64,000 nucleotides of DNA from Synechococcales cyanobacterium bin59.metabat.ball.084. Its GTDB lineage: Bacteria > Cyanobacteriota > Cyanobacteriia > Cyanobacteriales > Chamaesiphonaceae. Position 1 is the first letter of the stretch. Every line of letters begins with the position of its first letter. The DNA lies in assembly GCA_013297675.1 (NCBI GenBank), contig JAAFHZ010000006.1, positions 23,381-87,380 of the forward strand. The letters run 5' to 3'. The position numbers were made by a program, and so were the translations under genes. Under the pieces are notes generated by a model, which worked only from the letters and a program-made list of their open reading frames with translations, was not told the DNA's origin and did no database searches. Positions 22,099-30,609 of the stretch are shown one piece after another.

Positions 22099-22779
22099 CT
22101 AAGCTCCTTTATCGGGAGCTTCGCTGAATTTATCAAGGTAGGTAATAACGGCTTTGACGATGAGGCTTTTTTCCCAGGCGGCTTTGGTGACTTCTACCAG
22201 AGTGGCTTTGCTGGCTTGGAGGTGACGTTCGGGGTTGAGAAGTTGTTGTTTAAGGATGGTGGTTTGGTGGCGGATTTTTTGCCAGAGGTCAGGCTGCTGG
22301 GTCTGAATTGTGGTGAGGGCGTTATCGACGATCGCTAGAGCGGCTGCTTCTCCGGCTGGATTGGGATGCTGAATTTCTAGGTCAGCAATGATCTGTTGGA
22401 GTTCGGTTATTTGCTCTGTTAAAGCTGGATCGGTGCCAAAGTAGTTATATTGGAAGCCTACTTGGTCGCCTGTAATATTGACATCGCCGGTATTGATGTT
22501 GCCGACTTGATTGATGTTAAAAATGGGCTGGTTTTTGGGCATTTCTGACATGGGATTTTGTGTTGTTGTTTGACCAATGGCAATGAGGGCGTTAATTACT
22601 GCTAGGCAAAGATCTGTTTCAGAGTTTTGGGCAGCAATGCGGCAGAGTAGGGGGACTGCACTTTGGGCTTGCAGAATGCCGAGGGCTTCGGCGGCACGAA
22701 TTCGGATTTTTAAGTCGGATGACTCGGCTAGCAGGGTACATAGAGTAGCGATGATAATCTGAAGATTTTCTGTGGTCAC
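22099..22779 (-). CDS. HEAT-repeat protein with NTGxVNIxGxQxG motif and helical C-terminal domain
   Basis: 226 aa, GTG start at 22779. Residues 1-70 contain about two HEAT repeats (LKIRIRAAEALGILQAQSAVPLL). Residues ~82-105 contain a Gly/Asn-rich beta segment (VGNINTGDVNITGDQVG). The rest is a charged helical domain (ITELQQIIADLEIQHP, then LTTIQTQQPDLWQKIRHQ, ending in KAVITYLDKFSE). The same beta motif ends the NACHT-HEAT protein upstream. The gene begins 10 bp after a decayed HEAT gene and may itself be the 3' part of a once larger gene. Function unknown; a sensor or partner of the NACHT protein is a guess. Confidence 0.6.
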   Translation of the reverse strand: MTTENLQIIIATLCTLLAESSDLKIRIRAAEALGILQAQSAVPLLCRIAAQNSETDLCLAVINALIAIGQTTTQNPMSEMPKNQPIFNINQVGNINTGDVNITGDQVGFQYNYFGTDPALTEQITELQQIIADLEIQHPNPAGEAAALAIVDNALTTIQTQQPDLWQKIRHQTTILKQQLLNPERHLQASKATLVEVTKAAWEKSLIVKAVITYLDKFSEAPDKGA

Positions 22780-22788
22780 AGCATTGCT

Positions 22789-23476
22789 CTATGCGTTGGC
22801 GTAGCCTCCCTGTAAGGGACTTGCTAAATCGGTGTTGCTGCCAATTCTGCCTAGAGCTTCGATCGCGCTTTCGCGGACTGGGTTCTCTGAGTCTTGGAGG
22901 CATTGTAATAGAGCGGGCACTGCGGCTTCTGATTTTAGGTAGCCGAGGGCGATCGCGGCTTGTTGCCGAATGTTGTGATCACTATTATGGAGTGCATCCA
23001 ATAAAACAGGCAAGACGGCTGCTGGGGGCATTTTACCAAGGGCGATCGAGGCTTGTTGGCGCACTTCCATATCTGGGTCTTTTAAAGCGCTGAAAAGCCC
23101 AGGGATGGCTGCTGGAGAGCTTAGTTGGCCGAGGGCTTGGGTGCTGCTAATGCGGACGATCGAGTCTGAGTCTTGGAGGGTTTGTAGTAAGGTGGGGACG
23201 ATCAGCCAGTGGTCAATGGTGGCGATGGTTTGTACGATGCTGGCGCGGACGTTGGGGGCGGGGTCGTGAATGGCTTCCAGGAGTTGGGGGAGAATGGTGA
23301 CTTGGCCGATGTGACCGAGGGCGATCGCGGCTTGTTGCCGAATGTTGTGTTCGGGGTCTTGGAGGGATTTGGCCGAGGGCTTGGGCGGCTTTGGCGCGGA
23401 TGGCGGCGATCGGGTCTTGGAGGTTGGTGCTGAGGGTGTCGAGAGCTAGCTGTTGGTGGGATGGGTTATGAATCAT
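22789..23476 (-). pseudogene. HEAT-repeat gene broken by a small deletion
   Basis: Starts at ATG 23476, overlapping the TGA of the NACHT-HEAT gene (ATGA), so it was translationally coupled. The first 38 codons are HEAT-like (DPIAAIRAKAAQALGQI). At about 23365 the reading frame changes: the repeat continues in another frame as SLQDPEHNIRQQAAIALGHIG and runs through five more HEAT units to a stop at 22789. The spacing implies loss of about 13 codons plus a frame change, not just a single-base error. Near-identical DNA between two repeats (ACAACATTCGGCAACAAGC occurs twice) gives a possible slippage substrate. Confidence 0.75.
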
Positions 23477-26400
23477 GGAGTTTCACCTGTCTGGTTGCCT
23501 TGGATGTTGACATTGCCGGTGTTAAGAATACCAAGCTTCTCAATATTGCAACTAATAGCTGGTGCCAATTGCAGTGGTTGAGTATTTTTTGGTTGCGGAG
23601 AGCAGAAAATATCATAGTTGTAAAATTTGCAGTTGACTTGGATCGATTGGATTGCACTCCAAGCTTCTCTTCCTGATTTTGTCGGAAGGAGTCTCGAAAG
23701 GTTGGGGAGAATATGGGCAGCAAGATCATTTTTGAAACCACTCAAGGCATCTGCTGCATTTCTCCGCACAGATGAGTCTGAGTCATTAAGTGTTTTAACC
23801 AAAGCAGGAAGTACTTCTGTAGTGCCCATTTCACCCAAAGCATAGGCTGCATTGTTACGTACATGTGATTCTTGATCATTGAGTGTTGCAACCAATGCGG
23901 AAACTACTAATTCTTTATTAACTCCTGCCAGAGCTTTTGCAGCACTACTACGTGCATGAGAGTTTGAATTATTAAGTGCTTTGACCAATGCAGAAATCGA
24001 TTCTTCAGTGCCAATTTCCTTCAATGTATTTGCTGCATTTGCATACCAAAACATAAAATCTGTTTCTGGCTTATTCAGTTCTGATATAAAAATTGGAATC
24101 ACTGCTTCGGTGTTTTTCTTTTTCAAAATATGTGCTGCATGAATACGCACATCCGCATCGGAGTCATAGAGTGCTCTAATTAAGTGGGAAACAGACACTT
24201 CTGTGCTAACAGACACTTCTGTGCTAATCGCTTTTAGTGCGCGTATTGTCTTTCTACGGACAAAAATGTTTGAGTCATGCAATGCTTCAATCAATCCTGG
24301 AATCGCTGATTCATTACCAATTTTTCCTAAGGCATACGCTGCTTCGCAACGTACAGATGCGTCTAAATCGCGAAGTGCTAATAATAAATCTGGAACTTGT
24401 AATTCATTGCCAAGCTCTCCCAAAGCATTTATGGCACTACAGCGCACCGATGAATCTAAATCAGAAGACAATACTGTCATTAATGACGCAATTGTTTCAT
24501 CAGTGCTGATTTCCTTTAAGGCACGTACCGTGCTGTAACGAACAGATGAGTCTGAATGACAGAGTGTTTTTTTTAGTTCTGAAGCGGCTTTTTTAGTACC
24601 AATTTGTCCTAAACCGTATATTGCATTGCTGCACACTTCTGCATCTGAATCCTGCAGTGCCATTAACAAAGCAGGAATAACTTCCTCAGTGCGAATTTCT
24701 CCCAATCGACTTGATGCATTTCTGCGCACGGATATATCTAAATCATTCAATGCTTTTGTTAGTAAAGGAATTTTCACTTCGTCAGCGCTAATTTCATTTA
24801 ATGCGCTCATTGCAGCAATCCGTACTTGTGCTTCTGGATCATGGAGTGCTGTGATCAATGCAGGGATTGCTACTTCATCACCAGTTATCCATAATGCTCT
24901 AACTACATGTTGACGTACCCATGATTCTGGATCATGGAGCGCTGTAAGCAACGCAGGGATTGCTACTTCATCACCAATTTTTCCCAAAGCATCAGATGTA
25001 TGCACACGTACTCCCGCGTCTGGATCATGGAGCGCCGTGAGCAATGCAGGGATTGCTACTTCATCACCAATTTTTCCTAAAGCTTCTGCTGCGTTCTCCC
25101 GTACCCCTGCTTCCGAATCTTGCAGTGTATTAATTAATGCTGAAATTACTAAAGCTGGAACCACTACTTCATAACCAATTTCACCAAGATAAAGTGCTGA
25201 ATACCAACGTACAAGTAATTCTGAATCATTGAGTCCTTTAACCAAAACTGAGAATATTTCTACAGTAATAAATTCTCCTAGAATATTTGCCATATTTTTA
25301 CGGACATGTTGTAGATCATTGAATAATTGTCTGATTTTGTCTGAAGCTACTGCTTTAGTAACGATTCCCCCTAGAATATCTATCGCACTTTTACGTAAAT
25401 CTGAGATTGGATCACTAAGTATTTCTATTAAAACAGGAATTGTTACTTTATTATCAATTTCTTCTAAAGCAGATTTTGCGACATAACAAATATGTGGTTC
25501 TTGATCAAGAAGTACTGTGAGCAGAAGAGGAATTATAGCTTTAGTTCCAATTTTTTTTAAGGCAAGTATTGAGCTTTTACGTAGATCTGAGTCTGAATCA
25601 TAGAGTGCTGTGGTTAAAGTAGAAATTACTACTTCAGAATTAAAAATACTCAGTAAATCGACTAACAGCCATTGCTGAAAATCTACTCTTTCAACTAATG
25701 TTGCGGTTTTGGAATGAAATTGAAGTTTTACTTGTCCTGCTAATCTCGCTCCCAATCTAAGGTCACACTTTAAAGATTGCTCTATAGCTTTTATGGCCTT
25801 TTTTTTATCATCCAGCAAAGACAACGTAATACCAATTACTTCTGTCCATTTAATATAATTTAAATAAAAATGCTGAAAACGTTTTTCTTCTGCAACATCA
25901 GAACAATTATTTTGAAACATATTTAGCAGTTTTTCTGCTGCATAATATTCTTGAAATAATTGGTGATGAAACTCTATTTGCCTTTCATCTACTGCCATCT
26001 GCAACAAGCCATATTTTATTAAATCCTCTAACCATTTCTTGCCTTTAATTGCTGGTTCACTGACCCGATCAATCAAAAACCTCTCAATTTCCCTTTCTGC
26101 AACCTCTTTATCAATCGTCAGCCAAAACTCTGTGGGCCTTGATGAATCACCAGTCATCATCACAAAAGCCAAATGCTGCAAAACTTCTAACTTAAATCGT
26201 CGAAAGTCCTCCGATACAGGTGGTAATACTTTGAATTTGTCATATTCCTGATCGAACAACCGAAACAACTCCCCCTTATTTTCAGGAATCTGTCCAGTTT
26301 CACCAAAAACATCACAGAGCATCTTTAATAGCAAAGGTGTTTCCGCTATCTTCTGTAATTGATCGCCTAACTGCCCTAACAACTTTTCTCCATCAACCCG

Positions 26401-27024
26401 CAAACGCTGCTCTACAAACTTTCGCATCTGTAATTCAGTCAAAGGTTTCATCTCTAATCGCTGCTTAATCCCAAGATTTCCACCTACAGCTAAATCACGG
26501 GTAGTAAAGATCATTGGCACCGTAGCATTTTGCTCTCGGAACTCCGCTAAACCTCGTCGTAAATCATCCGTTGGCATCTCATTGACCCCATCGAGTAGTA
26601 GCACTAATCGATCGGCCAACAACCAATCATCAATCTGCTCCAATGACACTTTCTGTTTTGCTCGTCGAAATTCCCTCTGAATCATTTCTGGAACAGATCG
26701 ATCGCCCTTCAACTGCACCAAGACCGGTACCAATCCCTCTGCTGCCAAAGTCAACCGCAACTGCTGCAAAGCCGTAGATTTCCCCGAACCCGGCCTACCA
26801 GCCAAAATAATATGCTCTCTTTTATCCCCCAAAGCATACTTCCGCAGCCCCTCCAATACCGGTAACTGTTCTACCATTTTTTCGGACTCTGTTTGATTCC
26901 CCTGCCGATCAATCATTCCAACTTGCAACGGCAACAGCGCATCCGTAGGCGTATACAAAGCCCTCTGCTTGTCACCATCAAGCAGAATAAAATCTCGATA
27001 AGGCTGAAAGTCAAAATCTGACAT
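23473..27024 (-). CDS. NACHT NTPase with HEAT-repeat sensor array (bacterial STAND/NLR-like)
   Basis: 1,183 aa. A short N-terminal segment is followed by a NACHT ATPase: Walker A LAGRPGSGKSTAL (~residues 74-86), Walker B VLLLDGVNEMP (~136-146), sensor MIFTTRD and the winged-helix/helical region to ~390, with the GLLQ...FHHQLFQEYYAAEKLL end typical of NACHT proteins. From ~470 to ~1,110 it has about twenty HEAT repeats of 31 residues, several nearly identical at DNA level (93-bp period around 24,800-25,100). It ends in a beta motif, LNTGNVNIQGNQTGETP. Homologous STAND proteins act as intracellular sensors, and several bacterial NACHT proteins protect against phage. No obvious N-terminal effector (nuclease, TIR) is present, so the effector may be a neighbour or unrecognised. 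Confidence 0.9.
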   Translation of the reverse strand: MSDFDFQPYRDFILLDGDKQRALYTPTDALLPLQVGMIDRQGNQTESEKMVEQLPVLEGLRKYALGDKREHIILAGRPGSGKSTALQQLRLTLAAEGLVPVLVQLKGDRSVPEMIQREFRRAKQKVSLEQIDDWLLADRLVLLLDGVNEMPTDDLRRGLAEFREQNATVPMIFTTRDLAVGGNLGIKQRLEMKPLTELQMRKFVEQRLRVDGEKLLGQLGDQLQKIAETPLLLKMLCDVFGETGQIPENKGELFRLFDQEYDKFKVLPPVSEDFRRFKLEVLQHLAFVMMTGDSSRPTEFWLTIDKEVAEREIERFLIDRVSEPAIKGKKWLEDLIKYGLLQMAVDERQIEFHHQLFQEYYAAEKLLNMFQNNCSDVAEEKRFQHFYLNYIKWTEVIGITLSLLDDKKKAIKAIEQSLKCDLRLGARLAGQVKLQFHSKTATLVERVDFQQWLLVDLLSIFNSEVVISTLTTALYDSDSDLRKSSILALKKIGTKAIIPLLLTVLLDQEPHICYVAKSALEEIDNKVTIPVLIEILSDPISDLRKSAIDILGGIVTKAVASDKIRQLFNDLQHVRKNMANILGEFITVEIFSVLVKGLNDSELLVRWYSALYLGEIGYEVVVPALVISALINTLQDSEAGVRENAAEALGKIGDEVAIPALLTALHDPDAGVRVHTSDALGKIGDEVAIPALLTALHDPESWVRQHVVRALWITGDEVAIPALITALHDPEAQVRIAAMSALNEISADEVKIPLLTKALNDLDISVRRNASSRLGEIRTEEVIPALLMALQDSDAEVCSNAIYGLGQIGTKKAASELKKTLCHSDSSVRYSTVRALKEISTDETIASLMTVLSSDLDSSVRCSAINALGELGNELQVPDLLLALRDLDASVRCEAAYALGKIGNESAIPGLIEALHDSNIFVRRKTIRALKAISTEVSVSTEVSVSHLIRALYDSDADVRIHAAHILKKKNTEAVIPIFISELNKPETDFMFWYANAANTLKEIGTEESISALVKALNNSNSHARSSAAKALAGVNKELVVSALVATLNDQESHVRNNAAYALGEMGTTEVLPALVKTLNDSDSSVRRNAADALSGFKNDLAAHILPNLSRLLPTKSGREAWSAIQSIQVNCKFYNYDIFCSPQPKNTQPLQLAPAISCNIEKLGILNTGNVNIQGNQTGETP

Positions 27025-27092
27025 GGGCTAGAGAAAGAATCAAAGCGCTTCTTCTAGAATAGCGAAAATTCTGGAAGATGACGGTGATTTTT

Positions 27093-27422
27093 TCAGATGG
27101 CCTCTAGCACAGCTTGTGCCAAAGCCCCACAGTCTTGATGAACTTGCTGCAACTTAGCCGCATCGCTACAAATATCATCCCAATGAAATAGCCAATAGGA
27201 TAACTGCCGCTGAACTTCTACCAATTTCACAGCCCGATCGATCTCCATCTCTGGCGCTGTCCATTCAATTAAATACCGACAATCTTTGATCAAACCTGAT
27301 GTTGACTGTGCATCATGGCCTGATAAAGACTTGATTTGTAATAGGAGATCTGCCAACTGCTTTAGCCGACTGGGCAGGTCATTTTTGATAAATGCTTGCT
27401 GTTCCAACAAATAATTATTCAT
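27093..27422 (-). CDS. Hypothetical helical protein, partner of DUF5674-like gene
   Basis: 109 aa, mostly helical, rich in Leu and Gln, with a central Trp-containing part (QLSYWLFHWDDICSD). I do not recognise the family. Its ATG overlaps the TGA of the upstream DUF5674-like gene by four bases (ATGA), so the two are translationally coupled and may form a two-protein module such as a toxin-antitoxin pair. It stands 68 bp downstream of the start of the NACHT gene, on the same strand and transcribed toward it. Confidence 0.65.
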   Translation of the reverse strand: MNNYLLEQQAFIKNDLPSRLKQLADLLLQIKSLSGHDAQSTSGLIKDCRYLIEWTAPEMEIDRAVKLVEVQRQLSYWLFHWDDICSDAAKLQQVHQDCGALAQAVLEAI

Positions 27423-27775
27423 ATATTACCTAGCAGCTCAAAAATAATTTGGTCAATTTGCTCTCGAATAGCAGGATCAAGGATCTCCATTGATCTATTC
27501 TGACGCGATCGAATGTTGATTAAAGAGTCATAGGTAATCTTTTGGGTTTCAGGCATAAATCCAGCACCCCAAATATGCTCTTGGCGACTACCCTCATTTA
27601 ACAATATTTGTTCACAATCAAAGTGCATTTCGCCTCCTCCAGCAAGGATTAAAAGATTTACATCAACAGCGAGCTTGATGAAAAACCTGTGCTCCGTAAG
27701 CATCATATCGATCTGTTGCCTGGTTGATCGGCTTCGAATCAGCAGAATCAATGATAACCATCTCCTTTCTAACAT
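27419..27775 (-). CDS. DUF5674-like protein (N-terminus possibly frameshifted)
   Basis: The central and C-terminal parts, LAVDVNLLILAGGGEMHFDCEQILL, GSRQEHIWGAGF and YDSLINIRSRQNRSMEI, resemble cyanobacterial DUF5674 proteins, of unknown function. The N-terminal 20 residues (MLERRWLSLILLIRSRS) look wrong for the family. In another frame the upstream DNA reads MVIIDSADSKPINQ, which is the expected type of start. A one- or two-base indel near 27715 would restore it; this may be a real lesion or a sequencing error. The stop overlaps the start of the 109-aa gene. Confidence 0.55.
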   Translation of the reverse strand: MLERRWLSLILLIRSRSTRQQIDMMLTEHRFFIKLAVDVNLLILAGGGEMHFDCEQILLNEGSRQEHIWGAGFMPETQKITYDSLINIRSRQNRSMEILDPAIREQIDQIIFELLGNI

Positions 27776-27902
27776 CCCACACCATAATTATGAGCTATTT
27801 TGCTAAAATTAAACCCAGATAGCAGAGAGAACATTTATGGCCGCAGTAATTTTTGACACGTTTGATATAGTTAAAGCATTCCAGCTTAGGAGCTAAATTT
27901 AG

Positions 27903-28571
27903 ATGACAAGTGACTTAACCACCTCACAGCACAACCGACAAAATATCTTAAACAATCCTTATGCCCTAAAAAAGGTTGAAGAGTACTTAGAGCTGGGCGG
28001 AATTTTATTTGAAGATGAATTGATATTCACCAAACAGCAGTTGGTGCAGATATTCGATATCAGCGACGGCATGATCGAGAAATACTTAGCTGCTCATGCT
28101 GATGAGCTAAAAAACAATGGTTATCGTCTCCTACAGGGGCAAAGCCTCAAAGATTTTAAAGCAGCCGATTCTGGTACCGTAATCAATTACGGTACCAACA
28201 AAACAACGGTGCTAGGAGTTTTCAGCTTCCGAGCTACTCTTAATTTAGCAATGCTACTTACCGAAAGTGAGCGTGCTCGTTTGATTCGATCGCGGATACT
28301 AGATATTGTCATTGATGTGATGGCAGAGCGAACAGGCGGATATACAAAATACATCAATCAACCTAGACTTGCTATTGAAGATACCCAGCTCAAGAAAGAT
28401 GACCAAAATTTAGGATTTCGAGATGCGCTGCACCATAAATTGGAAGCTTATGTTCGAAGTGTTCCGACTCAAGACTTTGAAAGATTTTTAGGTGAAACTA
28501 GTCGCACTTTGCAAGAACAATTAGCTGACCCTGAAATAATGGCCGTGTTTAAGCGCCTCAAGGATCGGTAG
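27903..28571 (+). CDS. Putative DNA-binding antitoxin paired with Doc toxin
   Basis: 222 aa, helical. The region FTKQQLVQIFDISDGMIEKYLAAH (~residues 42-65) looks like a helix-turn-helix. The C-terminal half (GFRDALHHKLEAYVRSVPT) resembles the proteins that precede Fic/Doc genes in many cyanobacteria and RhuM-like DNA-binding proteins. It ends four bases before the Doc start, a typical antitoxin-first operon, so autoregulation by the pair is likely. Function as antitoxin is inferred from context. Confidence 0.72.
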   Translation: MTSDLTTSQHNRQNILNNPYALKKVEEYLELGGILFEDELIFTKQQLVQIFDISDGMIEKYLAAHADELKNNGYRLLQGQSLKDFKAADSGTVINYGTNKTTVLGVFSFRATLNLAMLLTESERARLIRSRILDIVIDVMAERTGGYTKYINQPRLAIEDTQLKKDDQNLGFRDALHHKLEAYVRSVPTQDFERFLGETSRTLQEQLADPEIMAVFKRLKDR

Positions 28572-28575
28572 GACT

Positions 28576-29037
28576 ATGTTGATCACCTCCGGTGCAAGCG
28601 AAGCTATCGAAACCCTGTATTTTGATGTTGATCATGCCATTCAAGTTCATGATTGGATTATCGATCAATCTGGTGGCATGGCTGGCATCAATAATTTAGG
28701 ACAGCTAGAGAGTTCGCTTACACATCTCCAAAATGATGACTACTATCCAGAATTTGTAGACAAGCTAACTTATTTGATCTTTGCCTTGGTCAAATTCCAT
28801 GTTTTTAGTGACGGCAATAAAAGATCCAGTATTGCTCTAGGTACTTATTTTTTAGAGATAAATGGTTACAACATCACCAAAAAATTTGTGATAGAGATGG
28901 AAAATATTGTAGTGTGGCTGGCTGAAAATAAAATCAAAGAAGATCTGCTCAAGGATTTAATTGAGTCACTGATTTATGAAGATGATTACAGCGAAGAACT
29001 GAAATTAAGATTGTTCTTGGCTGTAAGTGTTATTTAA
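28576..29037 (+). CDS. doc: Fic/Doc family toxin (death-on-curing-like)
   Basis: 153 aa with the catalytic Fic motif HVFSDGNKRSS (about residues 75-85), matching HxFx(D/E)GNKR. Doc proteins phosphorylate or otherwise modify EF-Tu and arrest translation. The N-terminal GINNLGQLESSL block also fits the Doc subfamily. The ATG at 28576 has AGGA nearby and is four bases from the preceding antitoxin-like gene. The C-terminal extension after ~130 is acidic. The reading frame looks intact and therefore active. Confidence 0.88.
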   Translation: MLITSGASEAIETLYFDVDHAIQVHDWIIDQSGGMAGINNLGQLESSLTHLQNDDYYPEFVDKLTYLIFALVKFHVFSDGNKRSSIALGTYFLEINGYNITKKFVIEMENIVVWLAENKIKEDLLKDLIESLIYEDDYSEELKLRLFLAVSVI

Positions 29038-29047
29038 CTCGCATAGC

Positions 29048-30205
29048 CTAACCCAATTTCGATCGATAGTCTGCATAAGAGAACTCTCGCCATAGTTGGA
29101 ATTCACCGTCTTTTTTGATAGTGCCGATCGATGGATGTACGACCCCATTGAACATTGAGGTTTTCACCATTGTGTAGTGCATCATATCTTCAAAGATCAG
29201 GCGATCACCGATTTTCAATGGTTGATCGAAGCCATAGTCACCCAAAAAATCGCCAGCTAAGCAGCTAGAACCGCCCATGCGATAAAAGATTTCGCCTTCG
29301 GTTGGTTCATGAGCACCCCGAATTGCTGGCTTGTAAGGCATTTCTAAACAGTCTGGCATGTGGGCAGTGAAAGATACATCTAACATTACATTGGTGATAT
29401 CTTTGGCAGGAATTAGATCTAATACTGTGCCTAGCAAAAATCCTGTTTCCCAGGCGATCGCTGAGCCTGGTTCCATAATTAAATGCAGGTGAGGATGACG
29501 ATCATGAAAGGCTTTGAGCACTTCGATCGCGTGGTCAATATCGTAGCCTTGGCGAGTCATTAGATGGCCGCCGCCAAAGTTGAGCCATTTTAGTTGTGGT
29601 AACAGATGCCCGAATAATTTTTCGATATTAATAATGGTTTTTTCTAAGGCAAAAGAATCGCTCTCACACAAATTGTGAGACAGAAATCCATCAATGCCTG
29701 CGGGTAAAGTATCACCCAACTGTGAAGCGGAAACTCCCAGGCGGGTAGAGGGTTGGCAAGGGTTATAAAGAGCGGTTTTGACGGGGGAATATTCGGGGTT
29801 AATGCGTAAGCCTACCGAAATTTTCTTGGGTTTGTAGGCGGCAACTTGGGCTTGGAATTGCTGCCATTGGCCGATCGAATTAAAGGTCAGGTGGGAGGCG
29901 TGGGGCAGAATTTCGGGGATGTCGATTTCCCGGTAGGCGGGGGAATAAACGTGTACTTCGCTGCCAAATTCTTCGGCGGCTAGGCGGGCTTCCCAGAGGG
30001 AGCTGGCAGAAGCGCCTTTGAGGGTTTGGCGAAGTTGGGGGAAGCTGTGGAATAGGGAGAAGCCTTTGAGGGCTAGCATGATGTTGATTGGGGCGGCTTT
30101 TTGCACTCGCTCGAAGATCGCTAGGTTGCGATCGAGTAGTTGTTCTTCTAGGACGAAGCAGGGGGAGGGGATTGCTGCTAGAATTTTGTCGTTATTTTGA
30201 GTCAT
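29048..30205 (-). CDS. nspC: Carboxynorspermidine/carboxyspermidine decarboxylase
   Basis: PLP enzyme of the alanine-racemase-type fold that decarboxylates carboxy(nor)spermidine to (nor)spermidine. Motifs: SPCFVLEEQLLDRNL at the N-terminus, ALKGFSLF with the PLP lysine (~residue 47), GLRINPEYSPVKTALYNPC, GFLSHNLCESDSF, LNFGGGHLMT, MEPGSAIAWETGFLLG and the active-site Cys region MGGSSCLAGDFLG. Length 385 aa is normal. Its partner dehydrogenase lies upstream on the same strand, separated by 404 bp of repeats, so the two enzymes form the alternative spermidine pathway independent of decarboxylated SAM. Confidence 0.93.
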   Translation of the reverse strand: MTQNNDKILAAIPSPCFVLEEQLLDRNLAIFERVQKAAPINIMLALKGFSLFHSFPQLRQTLKGASASSLWEARLAAEEFGSEVHVYSPAYREIDIPEILPHASHLTFNSIGQWQQFQAQVAAYKPKKISVGLRINPEYSPVKTALYNPCQPSTRLGVSASQLGDTLPAGIDGFLSHNLCESDSFALEKTIINIEKLFGHLLPQLKWLNFGGGHLMTRQGYDIDHAIEVLKAFHDRHPHLHLIMEPGSAIAWETGFLLGTVLDLIPAKDITNVMLDVSFTAHMPDCLEMPYKPAIRGAHEPTEGEIFYRMGGSSCLAGDFLGDYGFDQPLKIGDRLIFEDMMHYTMVKTSMFNGVVHPSIGTIKKDGEFQLWREFSYADYRSKLG

Positions 30206-30609
30206 AGTTACTCGGGCTATTTAATTGGAATCGTTTGGGTTTTGATATATCTGAAATTTAGATTTCTTGTAGTAAGCCAGGTTGATGCTGGGGGACTAGC
30301 CCCCCAGACCCCCCATTGGAAAGGTCTGGAGCCGCCACCTGCGGGCGGCTATTGAAGACCGTGGGCATTACGCCGCCCTCCAAACCTCCCAACGTAAGGG
30401 TTGATCTTGCTGAGTTGCCGCGTTGTCTTTATTGATCGAATTGAGTGAGGTTGATCTCCGCAACTGCGCGACAACGCTGTTCGATCAATCTAGAAAGCGT
30501 TGGAGTTCTCGGAAGCCAAGTTTAAAAGGAGAAACATCGAAAGATAGAGATTATGCTTTGTGCTCCGGCTCCCCTCTCCCGCCTTGGGAGAGGGGTTGGG
30601 GGTGAGGGT
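30206..30609. repeat. Intergenic interspersed palindromic repeats between nspC and its partner
   Basis: Two GC-rich repeat types occur in 404 bp. At 30288-30307 CTGGGGGACTAG faces CCCCCCAG, followed by a second stem GCCGCC/GGGCGGC (30331-30348). At 30567-30609 a stem of CCCCTCTCCC/GGGAGAGGGG is followed by TTGGGGGTGAGGG, a motif I know to be dispersed in many cyanobacterial genomes. No gene is present. They may act as RNA stem-loops limiting read-through or stabilising transcripts. Confidence 0.7.

Noticed and set aside
22789..23476. HEAT and hexamer repeats considered as CRISPR-like arrays
   Set aside because: Repeats are contiguous, coding and without unique spacers; no cas genes in the window.
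23209..25486. Several plus-strand open frames of 70-110 codons opposite the HEAT arrays
   Set aside because: They are antisense by-products of repeats with regular codon patterns and have no motifs.
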